A program made the position numbers and the translations under genes. A stretch of DNA of 14,653 bases from Phycisphaerales bacterium UBA7812. GTDB lineage: Bacteria > Planctomycetota > Phycisphaerae > Phycisphaerales > UBA1924. Positions 7,113-14,161 of the stretch are shown here, in pieces. The stretch spans positions 8,410-23,062 of the forward strand of contig DLBY01000033.1 of assembly GCA_002480345.1 (NCBI GenBank). The letters are read 5' to 3'. Every line of letters starts with the position of its first letter. Position 1 is the stretch's first letter. The notes under the pieces are model-generated. The model was not told where the DNA came from, ran no database searches, and saw nothing but the letters and a program-made list of their open reading frames with translations.

Positions 7113-8156
7113 TCAGCGGTTGCGTCGCATGATCCGCCGGGCCCCGCCGATCACGCGCTCCCAGTCCATCGCGGGCCCCGGGTCGATTTTATTGTCCTGC
7201 ACATGCTGGTGCCCCAGGACGCCCCGGTAGCGGACGAATTCTTCGTCGGTCATCACGCGGTTGAGCGGGGCGCCGTTTTCGTTGCGCGGGAAGTCGCACT
7301 CGATCCGCGGGAGCACGGTGCACAGCGCCGCGGTGAGTTTGATCAACGAGTCGTACTGTTCGGGCGTGAAATCGGGCTGCACCAACTCACGCCCGTTGAT
7401 CTCGCCCTCCACGAAACGGTCCGTCGCGGGACGCCCGACGAACCCGCGCGTGCGCACACCCCCGTCGCCCATCCAGTCCGGGAGACGGATGCGATACCCG
7501 GATCCGTCCCGGTCGTACCAGGTCTCGAGCGGCGTGCCCCGAACCTCTTCGTACGCGCCGATATGCGCGATCTCGATCCCGACGGAGCGATCGTTCGCTT
7601 TCGTTGCGTGCCACGCGCGCTCTTTGACATCGAGCGTCTGATAGATGGTCCCATCGATGTCGAGCAGGAAGTGCACGCTCAGCCCGCGACGATCGTGCAG
7701 GATCTTGAAACACTGCCGGCTCGTGCCGCTCACATCGTAATGCAGCACGAACTGGTCGACGGTCCGCTGGAGATCCTCGAGCGTCCAGCCCCCGCCGCGA
7801 ACGCGTTCAAGCGTTTCCTCGTCGAGCCCCGACCTTCTGAGGCTGTACCGATTGGGCGACCCGATCGCGCCCTCGATCGCGGACCACGCGGACTGATCCG
7901 GGGGCGAGAACCGACGCTCCACCCGGTACGCGTCGTATCCGCCGGGGTCGGTCCAGAGCACCACCGGGGCGCCGGTGTGCACGAGCCGACCCGCGACCAT
8001 GATCTCGTCGCCCGCCCGCTCGTCGATTCGGCCGATCCGCCGCTCCGTTGCGTCACCCGTACTCCGACAGGTCGGGAGAAACGCCGCCGTGAACGCAAGC
8101 ACGGCGAGCGAGACGATTCGGAACAACACGCGGCGCCCGGGGCTGCGCTCACTCAT
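7113..8156 (-). CDS. N-acetylmuramoyl-L-alanine amidase (AmpD/PGRP fold), probable lipoprotein
   Basis: A 347-residue zinc amidase that cuts the bond between MurNAc and the stem peptide L-Ala. The ATG at 8156 has GGAG at 8166-8163 six bases upstream, and its coding sequence overlaps the end of the serine hydrolase gene by 8 bases (ATGAGTGA), indicating translational coupling. Residues 8-29 form an export signal and Cys30 (FLPTC) is a possible lipidation site, though Pro-Thr before the Cys is not an ideal lipobox. The Amidase_2 domain covers about residues 130-335. It includes FVLHYDVSG (His139, zinc), VHFLLDIDGTIYQ, RAWHATKANDRSVGIEIAH (His183 and Glu195) and GHQHVQDNKIDPGPAMDW (His316 and Asp325, the other zinc ligands). 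Residues 45-125 are an extra N-terminal region. It is larger than cytoplasmic AmpD and exported, so it probably works on periplasmic muropeptides or on foreign wall material. Confidence 0.9.
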   Translation of the reverse strand: MSERSPGRRVLFRIVSLAVLAFTAAFLPTCRSTGDATERRIGRIDERAGDEIMVAGRLVHTGAPVVLWTDPGGYDAYRVERRFSPPDQSAWSAIEGAIGSPNRYSLRRSGLDEETLERVRGGGWTLEDLQRTVDQFVLHYDVSGTSRQCFKILHDRRGLSVHFLLDIDGTIYQTLDVKERAWHATKANDRSVGIEIAHIGAYEEVRGTPLETWYDRDGSGYRIRLPDWMGDGGVRTRGFVGRPATDRFVEGEINGRELVQPDFTPEQYDSLIKLTAALCTVLPRIECDFPRNENGAPLNRVMTDEEFVRYRGVLGHQHVQDNKIDPGPAMDWERVIGGARRIMRRNR

Positions 8157-9441
8157 GGAGAACTCCACTCTTTTCAGTAGCGTTGTGATCTGTCCTGCCC
8201 GAGCTGGCGCGGACGACGGTCTCCCCGACCGCGGACCAGTACGGGAATGCGACGGTGTCATACTCATAGACATTGTCGTTCAGCGTGCCGTTGGCATTGG
8301 TATACAGCGTCCCGGCGATGAACAAGGCGGGGGGGCGCCCGTCGATCGAGATCCCCGAGGTCGTGGTGGTGAACCCGTAGGCAAGCCCGATCTTGTTATA
8401 GATCCGCACGGCTCGGGACGGGAGCGCCCGCCGCACGCCGGGCAGCATGAACTTCGCCCACTCGTCCGGATACGCGTCGGGGTCGTACCGCGGGTTGCCC
8501 GATTCGCGTGGAAGCATGCCCATCGCCTCGACGAGCAACGCGCGATGCTCGTCCGAGAGCGGGAACCCGGGCTTGCCGAGGTCCACATCCGGGCGAACCA
8601 CCATCACCACCGCGTCCTGCAGATCGCGCAGCGAGACGCGGTTCGACCGCGCGAACGACTTCGGGCGTTCCCGGCGCTCGCCGGCCACCATCTCCGCGTC
8701 CCCCACATCGAGCATCGGGACCCCTGTCGTTTCGTCCGCCGGTGGATCAACCCGTTCCCGGATCGTGTGCACACGCCCGTCCCCGAGGTCGAGATCGATC
8801 CTGGGCATCCGTCTGTTCTGCTCTGCCGAGTACCCCACGCTCAGCCTGTGACGAATCCGAACGGACCCGAGTCCCGCGTCGTGCATCATCCGGTTGAGAT
8901 CCGCGCGTCCGACAAAGCCGAGAAGCCGGTTGAACGCCCGGTTATCCGACACGACGAACAGCTTGCGGATCTCGTGTCGCACCGTAATCAGCCCGGTGTC
9001 GCGGTTGCTGGGGTCTGATGATTCCAGTGCCTCACCCTCGAACATCGGGTGAAATGTCAGGGGCGTGTCGGCATCCGCCGGGATCCCCGACGACTGCAAC
9101 TCCTGGATCCGAAGCAACGCGCCGACTGCCGCGAACAGCTTCACCGTGCTCGCGGGGTAGAAGTACGCCCGATCGACCGCCTGCCCGGCTCGGACCAGAC
9201 GCGGAGGGTCGAGCGACGAATCGACAACGCCGATCAGCAGCTGCGCGCGATGCGTCCCGAACGCCTCATCCGGCGCGAACAGCACCGGACCCACGATCGC
9301 ATCCTCCCGCAATGCCGACATCAGCGCCGAGGCGTCCGGTGCGGCGGCTGGATCGGGGAAGGAGCGGTCTGCCACTTGCCCGATGGAGGGGGCGCACCCG
9401 ATGCACCAGCAGGCCCAGAATGCCCAGTGAAAACGCTTCAT
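8149..9441 (-). CDS. Serine hydrolase of the class A beta-lactamase fold, exported
   Basis: A 430-residue protein with the three active-site boxes of penicillin-recognising enzymes: Ser98-Thr-Val-Lys101 in YPASTVKLF, Ser165-Asp-Asn167 in VVSDNRAFN, and Lys350-Ile-Gly352 in YNKIGLAYG (the KTG equivalent). The ATG at 9441 gives an immediate short signal (MKRFHWAFWACWCIGC) with GAGG three to four bases upstream. A GTG/ATG pair at 9492/9489 overlaps the lysA stop as TGATG and is a real alternative. About 180 residues separate SDN and KIG, against roughly 100 in ordinary class A enzymes, and I see no clear Glu166-type ExxxN motif there. A DD-peptidase, muropeptide hydrolase or esterase role is therefore as likely as beta-lactamase. 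Cys16 might be lipidated. It sits between lysA and the amidase, which supports a cell-wall role. Confidence 0.8.
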   Translation of the reverse strand: MKRFHWAFWACWCIGCAPSIGQVADRSFPDPAAAPDASALMSALREDAIVGPVLFAPDEAFGTHRAQLLIGVVDSSLDPPRLVRAGQAVDRAYFYPASTVKLFAAVGALLRIQELQSSGIPADADTPLTFHPMFEGEALESSDPSNRDTGLITVRHEIRKLFVVSDNRAFNRLLGFVGRADLNRMMHDAGLGSVRIRHRLSVGYSAEQNRRMPRIDLDLGDGRVHTIRERVDPPADETTGVPMLDVGDAEMVAGERRERPKSFARSNRVSLRDLQDAVVMVVRPDVDLGKPGFPLSDEHRALLVEAMGMLPRESGNPRYDPDAYPDEWAKFMLPGVRRALPSRAVRIYNKIGLAYGFTTTTSGISIDGRPPALFIAGTLYTNANGTLNDNVYEYDTVAFPYWSAVGETVVRASSGRTDHNATEKSGVLHE

Positions 9442-9488
9442 GCTCCTCAGCGTATCCGAGAGGTCGCCGAACCAGAAACAACCCCGCA

Positions 9489-10916
9489 TCACGCATCCGC
9501 CACGACGGTTTCGGGGCCGATCAGGTCCGCGATTGACTCGCGCGGCCGGATCAGCACCGCGCGATCCCCGTCGAGCAGAACCTCAGCGGGCCGGGGATGC
9601 TGGTTGTATGTCGAGGCCATCGACATGCCGTACGCACCCGCGCCGAACACCGCGAGCAACTCGCCCGCAGCAACCCTCGGGAACGGGCGGTCCCGCGCGA
9701 TGAAGTCCCCGGTTTCGCAGATGGGGCCCACGATATCCGCGGGAGGGGACTCACAATCAGAGCTTCCGTCGAACGGACCACACCCCGAATCCACGGGCCA
9801 GATCGCGTGGAACGACTCGTAGAGCGATGGTCGGAGAAGCGTCTGCATCCCCGCGTCACAGATGATAAACCTCCGCTCGGCCGTAGCCTTGACATACTCA
9901 ACGCTCGTCAGCAGGAGCCCGTTCGTTGCGATGATCGAGCGTCCGGGCTCGAAGTGGATCTCCGTCCCACGCTCGATCTCCGGTGCGAGCGGCTCGCCGA
10001 TCGCGTTCGCGAAGGCATCCAGGTCGCGCGCCTGCTCGGGTCGATAGGCGCTCGGCCAGCCCCCGCCCATGTCCAGCACCTCGACCCGGCACCCCACCTC
10101 GCGAAGCCGCGACGCGGAACGGGCGATCGCGAGAGCCGCTTCCGCGAAAGGCTCGGGCTCGTACACCGGAGACCCGATGTGCACATGCAGCCCGATCGGG
10201 TCGGCGCCCCCTGTACCATCCGCAGCCCGCGCGGCGCGCCGGTACAGCTTCTCGGCCTCGCCCAGGTCGATCCCGAACTTGTTGTGCTTCCGCCCGGTCG
10301 TCGTGTACGGATGCGTGCGCGCATCGATGTCCGGATTCACGCGGAGCGCCACACGAACGCGGACCGAGAGGTCGCGAGCGATCCGGTCCACCCGAGCCAA
10401 CTCCGCCTCGCTCTCGACATTGATCAGCCCGACAGGCCCCCGATCCACGGGATCGGGGAGGCCGAATCGATCGGGGAGGTCCGTTCCTCGCAACGGGCTG
10501 TAGCCGCCGTCGATCGCCGCCGCGATCTCTGCCTCGGACTTCCCGACCCCGGCGAACGCGATCCTGTGCATCGGGCAGCCCGCGAGCCACGCACGCTCGA
10601 CCTCGCCGCCGGAGACCGCGTCGATCCCGAGCCCGGCTCCGACGAGCAGCGAGAGGATGCGGACATTCCCGCACGCTTTCGCGGCAAAGTGGATCTCGGG
10701 CGTGAAGCGCGCGAACGCCTCCCGGAACGCCCCCGCGCTCCGCCGAATGCCCGCGGCGCTGTACAGGTAAACCGGTGTCCCAAACCGCTCGGCGATCCCG
10801 CTGATCGGCGACCCCTCGTGGGTCAGCCTCCCGCCCTCGTAGGCGAATGGGCCCAGCGGCCCCGCGGGGGAGCCGGCATCGTCCAACGGTGCTGTCGAGA
10901 CCTCGGATCGGCGCAT
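9489..10916 (-). CDS. lysA: Diaminopimelate decarboxylase
   Basis: A 475-residue PLP enzyme of fold type III that decarboxylates meso-diaminopimelate to L-lysine, the last step of lysine synthesis. Visible elements are GTPVYLYS at residues 46-53, the PLP lysine Lys80 in HFAAKACGN, GIDAVSGGE (97-105), HVHIGSPVYE, the glycine-rich phosphate loop MGGGWPSAY, EPGRSIIATNGLLL, CDAGMQTLLRPSLYESFHAI and the active-site GPICETGDF near the C-terminus. It is longer than the usual ~420 residues, through about 25 extra N-terminal residues and a segment before GPICETGDF. The ATG at 10916 has AGGA at 10927-10924 seven bases upstream. It leads a minus-strand unit with the serine hydrolase and amidase. Because it consumes the cross-linking amino acid of peptidoglycan, its company with wall hydrolases fits a DAP-recovery role as well as biosynthesis. 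HIGSP replaces the usual HIGSQ. Confidence 0.93.
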   Translation of the reverse strand: MRRSEVSTAPLDDAGSPAGPLGPFAYEGGRLTHEGSPISGIAERFGTPVYLYSAAGIRRSAGAFREAFARFTPEIHFAAKACGNVRILSLLVGAGLGIDAVSGGEVERAWLAGCPMHRIAFAGVGKSEAEIAAAIDGGYSPLRGTDLPDRFGLPDPVDRGPVGLINVESEAELARVDRIARDLSVRVRVALRVNPDIDARTHPYTTTGRKHNKFGIDLGEAEKLYRRAARAADGTGGADPIGLHVHIGSPVYEPEPFAEAALAIARSASRLREVGCRVEVLDMGGGWPSAYRPEQARDLDAFANAIGEPLAPEIERGTEIHFEPGRSIIATNGLLLTSVEYVKATAERRFIICDAGMQTLLRPSLYESFHAIWPVDSGCGPFDGSSDCESPPADIVGPICETGDFIARDRPFPRVAAGELLAVFGAGAYGMSMASTYNQHPRPAEVLLDGDRAVLIRPRESIADLIGPETVVADA

Positions 10917-11017
10917 CGTGCGATCCTAACCGCTCCGGTACACTCCGGAGCATGGGTTTTCAGGGAGCGTGTCACGCATCTCGTCTACGCATCGACCACC
11001 TCGATGATCGTCATTCA
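10917..11017. promoter_or_regulatory. Divergent promoter region between lysA and the C39 peptidase gene
   Basis: About 100 bases separate the two divergent starts and must hold both promoters. The lysA ribosome binding site AGGA lies at 10927-10924 (minus strand). An inverted repeat, CTCCGG (10933-10938) and CCGGAG (10945-10950) with a 6-base centre TACACT, sits just upstream of lysA and could be an operator or a short 5' hairpin. No convincing -35/-10 pair was found on either strand, and the space is too short for a lysine riboswitch. Confidence 0.4.
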
Positions 11018-12091
11018 ATGCATCGCTGCGCAGACCGCGCGAAACGCTTGAACACGAGCGGCCAGATCACGATTGCCGGTCACTTTCTGCTCATCCTGTT
11101 GTGCGCGATGAACATCGGCTGCCGGGCCGTCGAGTCCGCGGGACCGTTCGCACATGAGCACAGGACCCTTACCCCAACGCCCGGAACGCCGTTGGTTGGC
11201 TCGGGCGATTACGCGCGTCCGAGCCTACCGATCGAAGTCCGCCCCGAGGGCGGGCTCACGGAGTGCATCGCGTCATTCAACGCGGACGTTCCAACTGGCG
11301 CCGGTGTCGTGCTGGAGGTTGCGCCGGCACGGTCAGACGGGTCCCACAGCCTCTGGCTGAGGCTCGCCTCCTGGGGCGAGGTTCCCGAAGCGTGGCCGGA
11401 CCGGACCCAAGCGCCGGGGGCGACGGTCGCGATCGACGAACTCCTGCTCGAGGAACCCGCCCATGCGGTCTGGGTCCGCGTCGTGGCGTTCGATACGGGA
11501 GAGCCTGTCCGCGTGCGCCGCGTCGATGTTGTCGCGACCAGGGCGGACCCGACCCGCGACCTCTCGCCCGCGCCCGGTGCGCGCATCGAGTGGCCCGTTC
11601 CCTTCATCCCGAACGAGGAAGTGGATCCATCGCTCCGCTCCCGCTTGTGCAGCCCCACGGCCCTCAACATGCTCCTGAATCACCGAGCGCCCGGCGTCCG
11701 CCACCCCCGGGTTGTGGAGACGGTCTACAGCGAGCGATTCGATCTCTACGGGGTCTGGCCGCGCGCGATCCAGACCGCCTGGCAGTTCGGCGTCCCGGGT
11801 TCGCTCGTTCGGTTCGCGGATTGGCACGAGGTGCGCGCGCATCTCGAGTCGGTCGGGCCCATCGCGATCAGCATCACCGCCCGTCCCGGGGAAGTCCGGA
11901 ACATGCCCTACGAATCGGACAACGGCCATCTGATCGTCCTCGCGGGCCTGACGGAGCGGGGCGATGCGATCGTCATCGATCCGGCGCTCCGCAACGAAGA
12001 CGAGGCAAGACGCATCTACCGCGCCAAGGACCTTTCCAAGGTCTGGCTCCGACGCAAGCGGGGGACCGCGTACGCCCTCGAAGCGCCCTAG
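11018..12091 (+). CDS. Exported C39-family cysteine peptidase
   Basis: A 357-residue protein from the ATG at 11018. This start is chosen because a basic n-region (RAKRLN) and hydrophobic core (ITIAGHFLLILLCA) follow; no strong ribosome binding site supports it, and an ATG at 10952 is also in frame. Cys35 in MNIGC could be lipidated, though the box is imperfect. Residues about 55-185 are a beta-sandwich (SFNADVPTGAGVVLEV, WVRVVAFDTGEPV) often placed before this peptidase type. The peptidase domain carries the likely triad Cys211 (RLCSPTALNMLLNH), His304 (DNGHLIVLAG) and Asp321 (VIDPAL). Unlike C39 domains of bacteriocin exporters it has no ABC or membrane domain, so it acts outside or at the membrane; its substrate is unknown. 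It diverges from lysA and ends one base before the murQ stop. Confidence 0.85.
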   Translation: MHRCADRAKRLNTSGQITIAGHFLLILLCAMNIGCRAVESAGPFAHEHRTLTPTPGTPLVGSGDYARPSLPIEVRPEGGLTECIASFNADVPTGAGVVLEVAPARSDGSHSLWLRLASWGEVPEAWPDRTQAPGATVAIDELLLEEPAHAVWVRVVAFDTGEPVRVRRVDVVATRADPTRDLSPAPGARIEWPVPFIPNEEVDPSLRSRLCSPTALNMLLNHRAPGVRHPRVVETVYSERFDLYGVWPRAIQTAWQFGVPGSLVRFADWHEVRAHLESVGPIAISITARPGEVRNMPYESDNGHLIVLAGLTERGDAIVIDPALRNEDEARRIYRAKDLSKVWLRRKRGTAYALEAP

Positions 12092-12092
12092 A

Positions 12093-13010
12093 TCACGAAC
12101 GGTCGAGCACCGCGTCGAGCCGACCGCCCGCGTCGCCCAGCAACCGATCGGCTTCGGACCGGTCGACACCCAGACGATGCATGACCACCGCGTGCTTGAC
12201 GGATCGCCCGCTCCGCTCGAGCAGCACGAAGCACGCGTCGCGATCCAGGCCCGTCAGTTCGCGGATGATCCGCGCGGCCCGGTCCATCAGCTTGTCGTTG
12301 GTTGCGCGCAGATCGACCATCAGATTCTGGTAGACACGCCCCGTGCGCACCATCAGCGTTGTTGAGATCGTGTTGATCGCGAGCTTGGTCGCGGTGCCCG
12401 CCTTCATGCGCGTCGAACCCGTCACGACCTCGGGCCCCGTCTCGAGCACGACGAGGACATCCGCCCCGGGGGGCTTCTCGATCGGTGTGCAGCAGACAAG
12501 CCCCGTCGCGCATCCCGGGGCGAGCCCCTTCGCGATCGCCAATCCCCCGCGCACATAGGGCGTCGTCCCGCCAGCCGCGAGCCCGACGACGGTGTCGTCA
12601 TCACGGATCCCGAGCGCACGGAGCTCGTCCTCGGCGCCGTCCGGCTCGTCCTCCCGGGACTCGCTGGAACGCTTGAGCGCCGCGTCACCCCCTGCGATCA
12701 CGCCCACCACCCGTCCGATCTCCACTTGGAAGGTCGGGGGCGCTTCCGATGCATCCAGCACCCCGAGCCGTCCCGAGGTGCCGGCGCCGAGGTAGATCAG
12801 ACGCCCCCCGCGGCGGAAGCCCGGTTCGGCGCGCCCGATCAGGTCCGTTAGCGCGTCCGAGGCTCGATCCATCGCGTCCAGCACCGCTCGGTTTTCCTCG
12901 TTGATGAGGTCCACGCACGCGCGCACGCTGAGCGTGTGCAGGTCCATCGACCTCGGGTTCCGGTGCTCGGTCGCGATCGTGGATCGGTCTGGGGGGAGGC
13001 TGCTGGTCAT
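12093..13010 (-). CDS. murQ: N-acetylmuramic acid 6-phosphate etherase
   Basis: A 305-residue SIS-domain enzyme that removes D-lactate from MurNAc-6-phosphate, giving GlcNAc-6-phosphate in the cytoplasm. The ATG at 13010 is chosen over a longer frame reaching 13088 because it overlaps the anmK stop as ATGA (13010-13007) and gives the usual family length of about 300. Diagnostic motifs are TEHRNPRSMDL (residues 14-24), LGAGTSGRLGVLDASEAPPT (74-93) with Glu89, Glu120 in the following helix (these match the two catalytic glutamates of E. coli MurQ), and STRMKAGTATKLAINTIST. A small helical domain at the end (LERSGRSVKHAVVMHRLGV) is also normal for MurQ. It takes the product of the adjacent AnmK directly. 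No key residue appears to be missing. Confidence 0.96.
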   Translation of the reverse strand: MTSSLPPDRSTIATEHRNPRSMDLHTLSVRACVDLINEENRAVLDAMDRASDALTDLIGRAEPGFRRGGRLIYLGAGTSGRLGVLDASEAPPTFQVEIGRVVGVIAGGDAALKRSSESREDEPDGAEDELRALGIRDDDTVVGLAAGGTTPYVRGGLAIAKGLAPGCATGLVCCTPIEKPPGADVLVVLETGPEVVTGSTRMKAGTATKLAINTISTTLMVRTGRVYQNLMVDLRATNDKLMDRAARIIRELTGLDRDACFVLLERSGRSVKHAVVMHRLGVDRSEADRLLGDAGGRLDAVLDRS

Positions 13011-14161
13011 TCGCTCGCTGTCCACACGGTGCGGGGGCTGCTCGGGCGAGACATGACCTCCCACGACCCGTCGGGAGGGAGGGTCCATGAGCCCGAGACG
13101 GGGGGAGGCGACCCGACGCCCGTGACACCCGGGAGCGTGATCGGGATGCCCTCCAGCGACAGTAGCCCGAGCACGCCCATCGCCGCGGCCTCGCGGGCCT
13201 GGATCGGGACGCCGAACGCGTCGGAGAGTCGGATCCGGCAGTGGGGGGCGTGCCGGATGATCGCGTCAACGAGCGCGGCGTTGCGAGCCCCGCCGCCGGC
13301 GAGGGCGGCCTGGGTCGCGTCCCCTAGATCCGACGCGATCGTGCGTCCGATCGCGTCGGCGAGTGTCGCGAGCGCATCGCCCGGGGAGAGGCCGCCGAGG
13401 CATTCAAGGAACTCCTGGTGCTCATCACCGCTCCCCAGCGATCGCGGTGCAGCGGGCGTGTGGGCCAATCGCTCGGCGACCGCCGCCGCGCGCCCCGCAT
13501 CCACAGCACCGCGCAGCGCTGCGCGCCCGCCGTCATCGAAGGCGAGGCCGAGCAGTTCGCTCGCCGCGGCATCGAGCAGGTGGTTGCACGAGCAGACATC
13601 GCGTCCCGACACGGTGCCCCGAGCCCCGAGATGTGTGATGTTGCAGAACCCACCGAGGTTGACGATCGAGATCGGGCGGTGCGCGGCGTAGAGCACGGCG
13701 TCTGCGGTCGGCGTGATCGGGGCGCCCTCACCTCCCCCAGCGAGGTCGGCCGCACGAAGATCGTGGACGACGGGGACGCCGAACCGGCGCGCGATCGGCG
13801 CGGGGTTGAACACCTGCCAGCTCAGCCCCCCGGCGTGGTGGAGCGTCTGCCCGTGGCAGGCGATGACAGCGACCCTTTCCTGCGGCAGAGCCCGCTCGGC
13901 GCGATCCAACGCGATCGAGATCGCGTCCGCATGGCGTTCGGTCAGCGCCCCGACCAGCGAGCAGATTTCCGCGGCCGTGGTCTCGGCGCCGAGCGAGATC
14001 GCCCGAAGTCTCCGCCCGTCCTCGCCCAGCGGCACGCTCCCCGAGGCGATGATCGAGGTCTTGCGCGCGTCGGCGTCCCCATCCGCGAGTACGACGGCAG
14101 CGTCCACCCCGTCGCAGCTGGTCCCGCTCATGCAGCCGATCACGAGGCGAGCCCGACTCAT
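13007..14161 (-). CDS. anmK: Anhydro-N-acetylmuramic acid kinase
   Basis: A 384-residue sugar kinase of the ASKHA fold that opens the 1,6-anhydro ring and phosphorylates anhydroMurNAc with ATP, giving MurNAc-6-phosphate. Visible motifs are GCMSGTSCDGVDAA (residues 9-22, ATP-binding loop), IACHGQTLHH (100-109), FGVPVVHDLRAADLAGGGEG (127-146), IVNLGGFCNIT (166-176), GGGARN, and the C-terminal REAAAMGVLGLLSLEGIPIT with LPGVTGV. The start overlaps the upstream gene's stop as ATGA (14161-14158) and the stop overlaps murQ the same way, so the three genes are translationally coupled. Oddity: where most AnmK proteins have FDTGPGN, this one has GRDVCSCN (186-193). The catalytic base Asp188 (Asp182 in the characterised Pseudomonas enzyme) is kept, but the Gly-Pro-Gly is replaced by a Cys-Ser-Cys. 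Confidence 0.94.
   Translation of the reverse strand: MSRARLVIGCMSGTSCDGVDAAVVLADGDADARKTSIIASGSVPLGEDGRRLRAISLGAETTAAEICSLVGALTERHADAISIALDRAERALPQERVAVIACHGQTLHHAGGLSWQVFNPAPIARRFGVPVVHDLRAADLAGGGEGAPITPTADAVLYAAHRPISIVNLGGFCNITHLGARGTVSGRDVCSCNHLLDAAASELLGLAFDDGGRAALRGAVDAGRAAAVAERLAHTPAAPRSLGSGDEHQEFLECLGGLSPGDALATLADAIGRTIASDLGDATQAALAGGGARNAALVDAIIRHAPHCRIRLSDAFGVPIQAREAAAMGVLGLLSLEGIPITLPGVTGVGSPPPVSGSWTLPPDGSWEVMSRPSSPRTVWTASE

Noticed and set aside
7203..8180. A 325-codon plus-strand frame opposite the amidase gene
   Set aside because: The amidase strand has a complete zinc-site signature and a coupled start; the opposite frame has none.
10917..11017. Lysine riboswitch upstream of lysA
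   Set aside because: The leader is about 100 bases to the divergent start, shorter than the roughly 170-base lysine riboswitch, and no matching multi-helix pattern is visible.
9597..11051. A 484-codon open frame on the plus strand opposite lysA
   Set aside because: It is longer than lysA but Arg/Pro-rich with no recognisable motif. lysA on the other strand has all family motifs, so this is a high-GC shadow.
13008..13088. A murQ start at 13088 adding 26 residues
   Set aside because: The extra residues would overlap anmK by about 80 bases and make the protein longer than the family. The ATG at 13010 forms a clean ATGA overlap.
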